Of a DNA stretch of 64,000 nucleotides, positions 1 to 11,216 are shown one piece after another. Position 1 is the stretch's first letter, and each line of letters starts with the position of its first letter. Location of the stretch: the NCBI GenBank assembly GCA_964019135.1, contig OZ025260.1, forward strand, positions 17,416,254-17,480,253, in the 5' to 3' direction. The position numbers and the translations under genes are program-made. Origin of the DNA: Arenicola marina. Taxonomy: Eukaryota > Annelida > Polychaeta > Arenicolidae. The notes below the pieces were generated by a model. It was not told the DNA's origin. It ran no database searches and saw only the letters and a list, made by a program, of their open reading frames with translations.

Positions 1-320
1 CCAGGGCGGGGATAGAGACCACCAATGGCCTGGGGGTTAACGTGCACGGGGCCAAGGCGGGGATAGAGACCACCAATGGCCTGGGGGTTAACGTGTACGG
101 GGCCAGGGCGGGGATAGAGACCACCAATGGCCTGGGGGTTAACGTGCACGGGGCCAGGGCGGGGATAGAGACCACCAATGGCCTGGGGGTTAACGTGTAC
201 AGGGCCAGGGCGGGGATAGAGACCACCAATGGCCTGGGGGTTAACGTGCACGGGGCCAGGGCGGGGATAGAGACCACCAATGGCCTGGGGGTTAACGTGC
301 ACGGGGCCAGGCCGGGGGTA
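1..320. repeat. 51-bp minisatellite, about 6 copies, cut by window edge
   Basis: Six near-identical 51-bp units begin at 1, 52, 103, 154, 205 and 256, with a degenerate partial unit from 307. Each contains GATAGAGACCACCAATGG and GGGGGTTAACGTG. Units differ by single bases (GTGCAC or GTGTAC; CCAGGG or CCAAGG). Because 51 is a multiple of three, one frame reads as a 17-residue repeat (GARAGIETTNGLGVNVH), but nothing around it suggests a gene. The array continues to the left of the window. Confidence 0.95.
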
Positions 321-605
321 GTTATAGCCCCAGTGGATGTAGGACGGGCAGAGAGCGGGACAGAGCGACGTGCCCTGTCCGAGTTGTGTCCGTCCCGCCG
401 CCACATACCTGGGGCTTGTCTGGGAGATGCTTTGACGGTCTAACACCCAGTGAAGGTTGTAACATCTGAAGTGGGCCTACTTACTCTTTAGTTTTTTTTT
501 AAAAGAAAGGGTTTTTTCTCGTCAAAGTTTTCTCGGATTGAACGGATTGACGTAAACATATGTATGGTATTCTCATTATTATACAGTAGCAATAATAACT
601 TAATG

Positions 606-640
<35 letters not shown>

Positions 641-1059
641 CAGTTAGGCTGTGGGCCAAATACCGCCAAAGTCCCCACCCCCCTTCTAGGTCCTTCTAGA
701 GATGGTTGAAGACAAGTATTTCTGTCAACCTTGGCGTTAAGGCTATGGAAACCTAGTTGTCTGCGTGTAAGCCGTTCATGGGTGTGGCCTTGGCGGCCAT
801 TTTTCAAAATGGCGGCTTGTTTCATAATCGTGTGCAATGTGTCGTAAACTAAGATACATTTATTTTGGTGTCTACTACTACGTTTTAGGGAGGGTAGAGG
901 TCAGTAAAAGCATTGAGAGCGTCAGACGAGAGCGTGCGCCATTGTTCACAGTAGCGACCGTTTCCATCGGGAAGACACCTTAGGCGTTCATTTGTGTGTC
1001 TCAGACTAGGCCTCAGATTTCACAAGATTTTTTGGAAGCATTAGAACGTCTATCACTTC
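321..1059. other. non-coding stretch with a (TA)n microsatellite
   Basis: No credible gene is seen. A (TA)n run of about 28 bp lies at 607-634. A short dyad, GCCATTTTT-C-AAAATGGC, lies at 796-813, its right half reading AAAATGGCGGC. The rest looks unique. Confidence 0.6.
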
Positions 1060-1432
1060 AGAGATGTCCTTCCAATAATGCATCCCTCTAATGTGATGTG
1101 TCCCTTATTATGTGAGACGTCCTTCCAATATGGTACGTCCGTCCAATGTGGGACATAACTCCCATATGATACGTCCCTCCAATGTGGGACATCCCTCCCA
1201 ATAGGTACGTCCCTCCAATGTGGGACATCCCTCCCAATAGGTACGTCCATCCAATGTGTGACATACATCCCATATGGTACGTCCCTCCAATGTGGGACAT
1301 CCATCCAATATGGTACGTCCCTCCAATGTGAGACATCCATCCCATATGGTACGTCCCTCCAATGTGGCACATATCTCTAATATGGTACGTCCCTCAAATG
1401 TGGGACATCCATCCAATACAGGCCGTACTTCC
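1060..1432. repeat. 36-bp minisatellite made of two similar 18-bp halves
   Basis: About ten units repeat every 36 bp (for example starts at 1132 and 1168). Each unit is a pair of related 18-bp halves, one with ACGTCCCTCCAATGTGGG and one with ACATCCATCCCATATGGT, which suggests the 36-mer arose by doubling an 18-mer. The period is a multiple of three, so three overlapping minus-strand frames stay open; none looks like a real protein. The ends of the array are more degenerate. Confidence 0.92.
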
Positions 1433-3255
1433 AAACCAGTCGGTTAATGGGCCAAATAAGGGACTAGATGAGATCAGACTGATAATGACCTTCGGGCCTC
1501 AGTTCTCAGACTACCATTCTCCGTCATCTGCACGACAAAACCTTCTCTCGCGCGCCGACCGTAATCTTTTATCTCGGGACGTTATCAGAACAACCCTTGA
1601 GACGTCCATAACTCATTTTTTGCTCTGTAACTACCATTTTTCTGTTTTGTGCGATGAGATTATAAGATTAGACAGATGATATAAACTTAGGTGCAATATT
1701 TAGTGAATGGAGGGGCTGGGATTTCGTGGGATCTCAGGTCGGTATTGGGGGCAGCCGTTTTGTCCTGAATCTACCAGCCAAGCGCAAAAAGGCCAAATCC
1801 GCATTGATGTGCAAGGGTCGCGAGGCGGGACTAGGGGTAAGGGGTAGGTGAATACCAGAATACCAAGAATACCAGAATAGTAGGCAGAAAGGCAGTGCCC
1901 ATGCCCTCCACCCATACTGGCCTCATTACAGCGATACGACTTGTCCTTGCCTCCAGGCGTTCCCCTCCTAAAGTTGCTCCCTTTTATCGCCCCGGTCGTC
2001 ACGAGCAGTCGTCAACCGGTTCACCCACCCGCCACCCGCCACCCGCCGCCCCCCCCCCACCCCCCCGTTCCCATCCGCCGGATCCAATACATCAGGACAG
2101 ATAAGGAGATGGCCTAGGATCAGCGTCATTGGAAGGCGCCATTATCTCAGTCATGACGGGGACACCCGTGGGAACCAAGCCACATCATAGGTAACCCCCT
2201 ATCGCGCCTGCCCTATCCCCCCCCCTCCCCTCCCCCCCGCTTTCCCTCTCTAGCCCTCCCCGCACAGCACCCCCTCTCTCCCCCCACCCTCTCTCTGAGT
2301 TCCCGACCATTATAACTATTTCCTGGAAGCATCGCGTTACATCATAACCGCCCCATTTTAATGGTCATTACTTCACGGCGACAAACGACGTCGCACCATA
2401 TGTGACTCCCATCTACAAGCCAATCTCCCTGCAGAGGACGTTCCACTTAACGTTAAATAGTCTCACTAGGTCCGATTTAAACATCCAAATTATCACGCAA
2501 CGCGAAAATTGCAAAACTATTTGAACTTTGTCATCAAATGCACCACTTCTAACATTCACGGCGCCACTGCACGGCATCCGAGAAATTCATTCCATTTTGA
2601 TTTCATGTTATTTTCGAATTATGTTTTTTAGTTCGATTTAAGTCAAATGTGTGAAGCGCTTTAAACTGTGATTTTGAAAATTCTTTTCGTTTAACTTTTC
2701 AAATGTCATCGTGGGATAAAGGAACGTCTACATTGGGTTGGCTGTTACTTGGAGCAGATGTTAAGTGAGGAACGAGCTCCCTCTGTTGGTATGCAAACGG
2801 CTGACCCAGTTTTATCGCCTGCGCAATACAAGTAGTGGGTATATTGGTTATAACAAATTAAGTACAATGAGACAGTCTTTAAGTTAAAAGTTTAATACGC
2901 TGTAATAGCTTGCTTGGTACAGTAATAGGTTCTCCGCACATACGATTCAATCAAATAAATATATATACAATCAATCAGTGATTTCCCCTCAGTTTTCCAA
3001 CACATACGAGGCAGTAATTGGGTAGATAATAACTCATGGCTGCGGATATCAACAGTAGTAGCGCCGCCTGGAATCTAACAAATTGGAATGTGTGTCTTTT
3101 AAAATGGCGTCAAAATGGCGTCTAAATGAAATAAAGTCAATGTATTAACCAAACGTTTGAGGCTTGACGGGAATTTCTCCTAAGTAAAGTACATGTTCTG
3201 GGGTCATTAACATGCCTTGTTATCCAACTTAACGTTTACTTTGGTAAAGTTTAAG
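1433..3255. other. non-coding stretch with C-rich low complexity
   Basis: No gene is recognised. C-rich tracts lie at about 2039-2066 and 2215-2285. The remainder is A+T-richer unique sequence; short open frames here have no recognisable motif. Confidence 0.55.
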
Positions 3256-3460
3256 GGCGTCACAAGGGCGTCACAAGAGCGTCTTGATGGCGTCACGATG
3301 GGGTCCTGATAGCGTGATGATGGCGTCACGATGGCGTCACGATGGCGTCCCGAGAGCGTCCCGAGAGCGTCACGAGGGTGTCCCGATGGCGTCACGATGG
3401 CGTCCCGATGGCGTCACGATGGCGTCACGAGGGTGTCCCGATGGCGTCCCTATCATGTCG
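3256..3460. repeat. 12-bp minisatellite (GATGGCGTCACG type)
   Basis: Around 17 degenerate copies of a 12-bp unit read GATGGCGTCACG or GATGGCGTCCCG, with variants GAGAGCGTC and GAGGGTGTC. The period preserves reading frame and yields MASRWRHDGV-like translations, which I regard as artefacts of the repeat. Confidence 0.9.
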
Positions 3461-5171
3461 CGACATTGTCTCGCAACCGGCGACTTGACTCGACTGGTTC
3501 CATTCAGAACCCCAATAGCAGATATTGTAATAAAATACGAAAATAGAACACATTGGGTAGCACACTATATAAGGCAGACGTCAGTGTTTTCAAACCGCGT
3601 GAACACAATGACCGATGGTCTCATTCTCATGACGTCACGCTGTAACCTGGGAAACGCTCGAGACGGGTGGACGGGTGGTGGGGTCTACACGACATCAACA
3701 CTTGTAACAGCTTTAACACTGGCCGCCAGGGGCGATATTCGTAAACCACTCGTAGTTTCCGCATCAAATTTAACCAATTATTTAGGCCAATTATGCAGTT
3801 AATGATGTCGCGACCGTTGTATATGCCCCAGATATTGCTACTACTGCCATATCTAATTAGAATGACACGCAGAATGCCGATGTCCGTGCATCAGTAGCGG
3901 GGCAAGGACACCTGGGAATATCATGCCTAAGCTACGTGTGGTTTATCAATACCCAAGGTGAGTGTGGTGGTGGCATGAGTGTCGCACAGTGTAAGATATA
4001 ACACTTAGAACGGTATATCGACCTATACATGGTGAGCGTGTCACATAACGTTGATACAAATGCCGCCACAATCTGTGCTAATGCTGTGTTCGGTATATAG
4101 TCCCAGACTTGCGGACAGCTACTTCCATATAACGTGCCTTATAAGGAATATAAACCCATACCTTAACCGAGACTACTGGCTCCCTACACCATGTTAGCAG
4201 GCACACAGCCGTACTTTAGCACCCTTTCACTCACCGCCAACAACAGGCATTTCATATAGTGTCACAAGATCTAGTCACAAGACACTACATACCCCCTCCC
4301 TCCACAGGAACACAGCTTGCAATTGACACCTGATCCCCGGGGGAGGGGGGAGGGGGGCACTACAGATAGTTAGGTATATACCTACGCACCGCCCAAGTTA
4401 CCCCTTTTTTCTCTCAATCCTCCCAGCTATCTACAATTTCTTGCCGCTCTTGACTTATAGTCCAGTTGATATCAAAAGTGTTCAAATAATTAACCTACAG
4501 ACACTTTGTCGTGAATGTCAGTGTCTAGTTTAGATGCCTGTTTTAACCACAAATGTCTGTCCGTGTATATTTTAGATGCTTTATTCAACGAAATTGGTTT
4601 CTCTCAATCATTTTTCAATAACTCCAGGTTCTCTCTATGGCATGGGCAGCACACCCCACCACTGTAGTAATGTAGTGCCCCTCCCGCCGCCCCCCGGGGA
4701 CCTGATTGACAGTCACAACTCATCAACACGCATATTCCTACGCACATTATAGGCACTCATTACACCGTGTGATAATTCCCGACAGCTGACAACGACAAGA
4801 CCGACGCCCCCCCCCACCCCTACCCCACCCCCGCCCCCTTCCTGTCAACAATTAACATTGGTCCGGTTTATTGAAGTACTTTTTCATGCCCTTTCTCTGC
4901 TAGCCCCCGGGGAGCATACATTATTACACCCCTCTCATGTCGCCCTTAATTAAACTGTATTATATCAGTTATTAATATCCAACCTTACAAAAATATAAAC
5001 ACATAAAACAATATTGACGACGACCACCCTACCCTCCCCTCTCCGCCCCCCCCCCCCCCAAAAAAAACAGCAAAAAAACTCTCTGACCACTCTGAGGGGG
5101 CCGGTCGACGTACGTTCCTTCGTACGTTCAGTTACTGCCGACAAGTCTCGCGAGAGTTACTGCCGCCAAGT
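3461..5171. other. non-coding stretch 3' of the GPCR gene
   Basis: No coding region is recognised. C- and G-rich runs occur at about 4336-4360, 4805-4840 and 5045-5068. The end of this region probably holds the 3' UTR of the minus-strand GPCR. Confidence 0.5.
4867..4872 (-). promoter_or_regulatory. candidate polyadenylation signal for the GPCR
   Basis: TTTATT on the plus strand is AATAAA on the minus strand, about 300 bases beyond the GPCR stop codon. A second AATAAA lies at 4572-4577. The position fits a short 3' UTR, but a hexamer alone is weak evidence. Confidence 0.3.
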
Positions 5172-6698
5172 TCAGTGACTCGCCACTCGACTCTGATCCA
5201 CATGGTCACTACTCCGGGACCGAGTCACGGCCGCCACGTCACTTCCGCTTCTCCGCTCGCTGCTATGGGAACGCACGGTGGCGTCGCTGGCCTTGGGGTG
5301 TTCCCCGCTGCCCTGTGAGCGGGTGGCGGTGTCGCTGGAGCGGGAAGAACCCCCAGCGGGGCCGCCGCCGCCCCCCGCCCTCCGACCGCTGCCACCGATG
5401 CGCAGGGTCGTCCCGTTGACCGGCTTCTCCGGTGTTGGCGCCTGTCCGTCTCCGGTTTCGGCCTGCTGCGCGGCGGGAGGTTGCGTCGGGCCTCGCCCGT
5501 TGCCCCGGCCACAGCGCTGCTCCAGACAGAGGCGATCCAGGACTGTGACCCGCGTGTCCGTGAACATATCGTCCCCGCGGAGGAAGCCGCAGCGACGGCA
5601 GGTGAACATGCGGACGACCGCCAGGCGGAATGCGCGTGCGCAGAGACTGTACAGCGCGAAGTTGATGCTGTAGTTCAAGTAATAGGGCACGCTCGCGAAG
5701 TACTTCCCCGCGAACAAGTGCCAGATGTCGTAGTCCGAGGTGATACCGATGTTGCTCTGTTTGGAGTAGAGCAGGAACCAGCAGATACAGTACGGCGCGT
5801 TCAGTATCACAAAGGTCGTGGACACGACCAGCAGCAGCGAGGCGATGTTAAAATCCCGACTCGCCTTCTGAGCCGCCCGCCGGATGGCGCCACTGAAGCG
5901 CATGTTTTTCGGGGTGAAGTAGACCTTGCGCTGGTAGACTTTGTAGAGGATGAACATGTTCAGCGTGCAGATGATCAGGATGGGTATCACAATGGAGCCG
6001 AAGACGAGGAACACCATGTTGAAGACGAGATAGAGCGTGTAGCGGTCCGGCAGGACGTCGCACTCCTTGCCGTAGGTCGTGTCCGCGATCCCGATGGTGA
6101 ACAGACAGAAGGACGTCGCCAGCAAGCAGGCCACGACCTCGCTGAGGATGAGCTTGCGCGCATGCGTGGTGGAGCTGAGGGCGGCCCTCTGGAGCGGGAA
6201 GACTACGCCGATGAAGCGCTCGATGGTGAAGGAGGTGACGAGCCAGGCGGAGAGCAGGCGGCTGGCGTGCGAGAAGTACGTGATGCTGATACACAACCCC
6301 ACCGAGCTCTTTATGATGGGCAGCCCCGCGCGGAGGTCCTTCAACCAGTAGTCGATGAGGAACGTCAGCAGGGAGACGTCGTCCGACATGGCGAGCGCCG
6401 CCAGGTACCAGCTAGCGGCGCGCATGCGCAGCGGCTTGCTCATGAAGACGAAGATGGAGATGGTGTTGCAGATGAGGCCGATGGGGATGATGAGACCGAG
6501 GCTGTAGAAGACCACACCACGGCTCACGTCCACGATGGGCGCCGGCGTGTTCTGCTCGGTCGACAGGTTGCCGGTGAGCGTACTCGCCGTCGTCCACGTG
6601 GCGCCGCCCCCCTGATTATCGCTCGCGTTCCACATTTCAAACCAATCGTTGTGGACGGCCAAGGGAGGCTCGAATTTCCACATTGTATCGCGTCCCAT
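5172..6698 (-). CDS. class A (rhodopsin-like) neuropeptide-type GPCR, FMRFamide-receptor-like
   Basis: This is a 508-residue seven-transmembrane receptor of the plasma membrane, expected to couple a peptide ligand to G proteins. Numbering from the chosen Met, TM1 is about 61-87 (N78), TM2 96-117 (D106 in LAMSD), TM3 131-159 ending in ERF at 160-162 (the DRY position), TM4 183-205, TM5 220-253 (P239), TM6 282-309 (P302 in NAPYCICW) and TM7 333-357 (NFALY at 346-350 for NPxxY). C136 and C213 are the expected disulphide pair. N24 and N44 are N-glycosylation sequons. CRRC at 367-370 could be palmitoylated; a Gly/Ser/Arg-rich tail of about 140 residues follows. TM4 lacks the usual Trp and TM6 lacks CWxP. 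The frame is open for 43 codons upstream. The start at 6698 was chosen for its context (G at -3, G at +4); another Met lies at 6683. All seven helices lie in one exon. NFxLY and NxPY recall FMRFamide/myosuppressin-type receptors; the ligand is not determinable. Confidence 0.88.
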   Translation of the reverse strand: MGRDTMWKFEPPLAVHNDWFEMWNASDNQGGGATWTTASTLTGNLSTEQNTPAPIVDVSRGVVFYSLGLIIPIGLICNTISIFVFMSKPLRMRAASWYLAALAMSDDVSLLTFLIDYWLKDLRAGLPIIKSSVGLCISITYFSHASRLLSAWLVTSFTIERFIGVVFPLQRAALSSTTHARKLILSEVVACLLATSFCLFTIGIADTTYGKECDVLPDRYTLYLVFNMVFLVFGSIVIPILIICTLNMFILYKVYQRKVYFTPKNMRFSGAIRRAAQKASRDFNIASLLLVVSTTFVILNAPYCICWFLLYSKQSNIGITSDYDIWHLFAGKYFASVPYYLNYSINFALYSLCARAFRLAVVRMFTCRRCGFLRGDDMFTDTRVTVLDRLCLEQRCGRGNGRGPTQPPAAQQAETGDGQAPTPEKPVNGTTLRIGGSGRRAGGGGGPAGGSSRSSDTATRSQGSGEHPKASDATVRSHSSERRSGSDVAAVTRSRSSDHVDQSRVASH

Positions 6699-6775
6699 TT
6701 CTGCGACGCCTGGTACGGGATTCCGCCGGGAGGGAGCAGGTTTGCGCCGATAGAGGGCGGGAAATGCTTTCGGAC

Positions 6776-6786
6776 TCACCCGTAAA
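6776..6786 (-). other. possible splice donor upstream of the GPCR start
   Basis: Read on the minus strand this is CGGGTGAGTCC, close to the metazoan donor consensus, about 80 bases before the first good Met. Possible acceptors (CCGTACCAG or CGTCGCAG) lie between it and the ATG. If used, a short 5' UTR intron would make the upstream 43 codons of open frame non-coding. This is only a motif match. Confidence 0.25.
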
Positions 6787-8462
6787 AAGAGATCCAAAAG
6801 GAGGGCGCGATCCCTGATTAACCACAATCCAGCATACTGGCGGCGGTCGCCATAGTGACGTCGTCGCCGGAGGAAGCCACGTGTAATATCCTGAAGCAGA
6901 ACTCAATCCGAAATAATCCGACTGTCGTTCCGTAACACAGCAACACACTTTTATGATATCCTCTTGGGTGAGCCCGTATGTCGCTGGCGCATAGAATTGT
7001 TGGGCTTGGGTGGGTGGATGGGTGGGTGTGCTACTTAGGGGAGGCGCGCTACACTGCGTAATTCCCCCAACGGCGGGACATATGTCAGCAACATAGAAAG
7101 CTCGTTACATTTCACGGCCATCTGGGCAACGTGAAAAATGCGATGTCGGGTTATAAAGGTCGTCCAACGAATGCGTATTTTTAGCCGGCAATCAGGGCCA
7201 TGTTTATGCCCCAATAGGCCACTCCATAAGAACAATTTCTAACCCGCTGCCGTCATAAACCAGCGCCAAAAGCCGTCGTTTTATAGCCAAACCCAAATGG
7301 TGACCGGCCCCGCTCTTCCACGCCCGAAATGAGCGATGTCAAAGCTTTGAAGCCATTGGTAAATATCCTCCTCTGTATCTGATTTCTATTCCGCTAGATG
7401 GCGACACCGACTTGGAGAGCGGGTCAGCGTGATGGCGGCGGTGGCATCGCCGTCCATCCACACGGGGCTTGAGTCACGTCCATGATTGCGGTTCGCAAAA
7501 TATGCCCGCGAGAGGCCCAATGGCTTGGGAGTTGTCTCTGCATGCGGGGCGCCCACCAGTCCTCCTCCTGCCTCATAGCTGGCTGGCTGGCTGGCTCGCT
7601 GCCTGGCTGCCTGGTTCTCCCTCCCGCCTGGCCTGCCCGCCCCGCCCGCCGGCCAGGGCCGTCCGCCTGCCGGCCTGCTTGCCTGCCTGCCTGCCCCCAC
7701 ACGGCCGCCGACAGAACCAATGCTTTGCTTTATGGCCCTCGACGCCTGTGTCTTTATGATTCCGCTGCGGCGGAGGGGGGTGGTGGGGGGGGTAAGCGAT
7801 TGGGTGGGTGGCTGGTGCGGGTGGGGGTGGGTGTCTGGGTGGGTGGGGCGAGGACGTCACAGCTGTCCGCCTGTCGCTGTTCTCCTCTCCTTTGCTCCCT
7901 GTCCCGCGGCGTGTGGACCCCGTGCCTCTTATGTCTCTACGGCCACGTGGTCCGTCGTCCACCCCGCCTACCTCCCGCTCATACCTGTCAGCGGCGCAGG
8001 GTAGCGGGGGATTGGGGGGAGGGGGGAGCCACGGGTGGATACAGTTAATGTTGTATGGGGTGGGGTGGTGTGGGGTGGTGTGGGGTGGGGTGGGCAGCTA
8101 CGGCGATTGGCTGATTGCGACGGGCTTATAGATAAAAACTTCCTTTCCTTGGGCTAATCCAGAATTCCGTTACATCCGCAAGCCAGGCACGAACGCAATT
8201 TTCATTTTACAGCGGCCTTTATCGCACGTGGCCTGATGTCGCTGAAAGCATGTCAATGGGCAATCTCGCCCGTAATTCCGAGCTGGGGGTGGCGTGGGGG
8301 GGGGGGTGGGGTGGGGGGTGGTCGCCAGTCTCTCCACAGCGGCAGGTACCCCCCGGGGCTACCCCCTGGTCGCCCCCAGACACGCTCCTCGTGTGTCACA
8401 TATACCACAAAACTTCCAACCTGTTTACCTTGCGACAATGCCGACCGTCAACAAGGTCATTT

Positions 8463-8530
8463 TTTTCTCTCTCTCCCCTCCGCACCCCACCAACCCCCTC
8501 TCTCTCTCTCTCTCTGCCTCTGTCTTTCTG

Positions 8531-8574
<44 letters not shown>

Positions 8575-8576
8575 CG
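8463..8576. repeat. (TC)n / (CTGTCT)n microsatellite
   Basis: A pyrimidine tract of CT dinucleotides, with an internal stretch of CTGTCT units around 8525-8555. Confidence 0.9.
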
Positions 8577-9994
8577 TGAGCCTCCGGTGATAAAATCTTC
8601 TGCAGCCGGAGACTATTTGGAGCTGGCGACTATTTCGGGTGGTGTGCTGGTCATATACCCGCCCGTCGTGGGGGCCCCTAGCGGCCGAGTCATCTGCAAC
8701 AAGTCTCCGGCGCTTAATCAGCCCGCGATAGAAGCAGCGCCAACCTGCTGGGGCGAAGGGACCGGGGTGAGGGTGATGGGGAGGTGAGGGGAGGGGAAGT
8801 GTTGTTGATGTCCTGAAGTCTGTTGCTTCCGGCGTCCCTCGCAGCTTTTAGTGTCTCTCCTGATCATGAGCAGGATGGTGGTGATGAGGGGGGGGGGGCG
8901 TGGTGCGGAACGGGGGATGGGGGTGGAAGGGTCAAAGTTCTACTCATAAATGTCCCAGAGTTTTGCGCACTAAAGCAGTCTGCGAATGTTTTTCCTTCCG
9001 GTTTTTGTCTCCCGGTTCTGAGGCCTATGAGAGCCAGGTCGCAGGTCGCAAGGCACGGACCTCGGAATGGCCCCACGCGGGCGAGGGAGGCCTCAAGCAG
9101 AGAGTTTACGGTTGCGAATCCCGGGCTTGACGACTTTGGCGTCGAGACCAGAAACGACATGTGTCCCAAGACGCGCACATTCCTTTTAATACTCGCGATT
9201 TTTTGTGTGTGTGTGTGTTGTTTTTATGTAGACAATGCGGATTGTGACGCATGCGTCGCTTGGTTTCTTCCCTTCACGTGATAGGAGAGTTTTCGGGGTC
9301 GCCGCTAGGTGGCTGCGATCGTCGCTGAAGCAATAAGCTGGGTCAAGAAAGTTACAGGAGATGTGGATGTGTGGCAGGTGGTCGGGCCGACTGCGAGCTC
9401 ACTCACGGCAGGTGCCTCGCGTTATTACGGTCACAACTTGGGGTGAAGTTTCCACTCTCGCGTCCGTCTGTGCGTCCGTAGCGGCGTTGGTATGGGGCGG
9501 ACGGCGGGGGGTGGAGGGGGGGGGGTGGAGCTACTGCAACGTCACTGTCCGGCAATCCAGGGTCCAGCCAGCCAAAGAGGATGGAGGGGTGGTGGAGGGG
9601 GGGGGGTGAGGTGGGTGTCGAATGGGGTGCGGCGGGGTGGGGTGAGGTTAAATAAAGGTCTTCTGTTAATAGGGATGAAGCGGCCGGGTGTATCTTGTCT
9701 GGGTCGGCTATCCCCGGTGATAGTTCACGGACACACCACTTACGTCCGTCCCACCGGCCTCAATGCCGTTCCCCAGCCTGGCGGTCCTCTAGCCAGCGGC
9801 CTTGGGTGGGGGTTGCAGCCAGGTTGGGGGTGACCGCCAGGGTGGGGGTGGCCGCGTGGGGGGCCCGCCCCGCCTCTCATCGCTTTACGCCCCGCCTGTG
9901 AGTCTGATTCAACAAGAATGATGCAGAATCGATGCGATTAGGTGAGTTTGACCTTGTTCGCCCTGTCCGTGGGTGGGCGGACTATATAGGGGGA

Positions 9995-10021
9995 GCGGCG
10001 GCGGCGGCGGCGGCGGCGGCG
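9995..10021. repeat. (GCG)n trinucleotide repeat
   Basis: About nine uninterrupted GCG units, just after an ACTATATAGG motif. It lies outside any supported coding frame. Confidence 0.9.
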
Positions 10022-10723
10022 AGGTAGTATACTATACAGCCAGAGCGGGGGGTGGGTGGGTGGGGGGGGGGGGGGCGTTGGTGGAGTCACCGTGGGAGAT
10101 CGGCTGTGGAAAGGGAAGTTGAGATGTCAAAGAGTGTTGACCTTGACATCTAGCGTCCTTCTTCTTAATGCCAGCGCCACCTGGCGAGTCGGGAGAAAAC
10201 GACGACCAGCGGGTGATGACTATCCATGGAATGTGCGTCCTTCCACGTAGTTAGTCAAGGGTTTCCGCATTTCATTGAAGAAGGGCAATTGATTCTGGCC
10301 TGAGCTCCAGCTAGCAACAGCTTGGCGTTGTCCAATGTTGCAGTTATCATTACCTCTCGGTATAATAGGTCATCCTCCGACACATCGCACTTCAAAGCGA
10401 GGCCACCTCACGGGACCTGGTGATTACCCATCAGGACAATATGAAGCCAGCTGTGTCTTATTGAGTTCGTGGCAATATCCGAGTGGTAATCTGTGTACCG
10501 GGCGACCCACAACAAGAAAACACTGCCCCGCTATATGTGTGAAAATGTTGTCCGAGGTTACGTATTGCAGCGGCACATGTGTTGCGGATGCCGTATCAGC
10601 ATGCAGGGCACTTGTTGACCCAATGGTTACATCCCTGGGTGAAATTAGCGGTATAAATCTACGGGCAGCACATGCAAATGTTGTTTGGTCGGTCGTAACA
10701 ATCCAGTGCCGAGCCCCGAATGT

Positions 10724-11216
10724 GGGACGTGCGTCGTGTGGGATCCGTGCCGTTTGGGACCCGAGCCGTGTGGGACCCGTGTCGTGTTGGACCCGAGCCG
10801 TGTGGGACCCGTGTCTTGTGGGACCTGAGCCGTGTGGGATCCGTGTCGTGTGGGACCCGAGCCGTGTGGGACCCGTGTCGTGTGAGACCTGAGCCGCGTG
10901 GGACCCGTACCGCGTGGGACCCGAGCCGTGTGGAACCGTGTCTTGTGAGACCCGAGCCGTGTGGGACCCGAGCCGTGTGGGACCCGAGCCGCGTGGGACC
11001 CGTGCCGCGTGGGACCCGAGCCGTGTGGGACCCGTGTCTTGTGAGACCCGAGCCGTGTGGGACCCGAGCCGTGTGGGACCCGAGCCGTGTGGGACCCGTG
11101 CCGCGTGGGACCCGAGCCGTGTGGGACCCGCGCCGTGTGGGAACCGTGTCGTGTGAGACCCGAGCCGTGTGGGACCCGAGCCGTGTGGGACCCGAGACGT
11201 GTGGGACGTATGCCAC
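10724..11216. repeat. 15-bp minisatellite, about 32 copies
   Basis: The unit is close to CCGAGCCGTGTGGGA, alternating with CCGTGTCGTGTGGGA and CCGTGCCGCGTGGGA variants, so pairs and larger groups recur as higher-order units. The period is a multiple of three, which keeps frames open on both strands (for example GTRAVWDPSRVGPEP). I treat these as non-coding. Confidence 0.93.

Larger units (their letters stand above)
6830..10720. other. G+C-rich region upstream of the GPCR, no gene recognised
   Basis: This 3.9-kb stretch is CpG-rich and full of simple sequence: CTGG/CTGC runs at 7578-7700, G-rich tracts around 7770-7850 and 8030-8095, a TC tract at 8463-8576, and G-rich runs at 9500-9640. It could contain the promoter and 5' exons of the GPCR, but I see no codon pattern or motif that supports an exon. 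Open frames here follow the simple-sequence composition. Confidence 0.5.

Noticed and set aside
5278-6785. Long plus-strand frame (434 codons) opposite the GPCR
   Set aside because: Antisense shadow of a G+C-rich coding exon. The minus-strand product has seven transmembrane helices and family motifs, while the plus-strand product has none.
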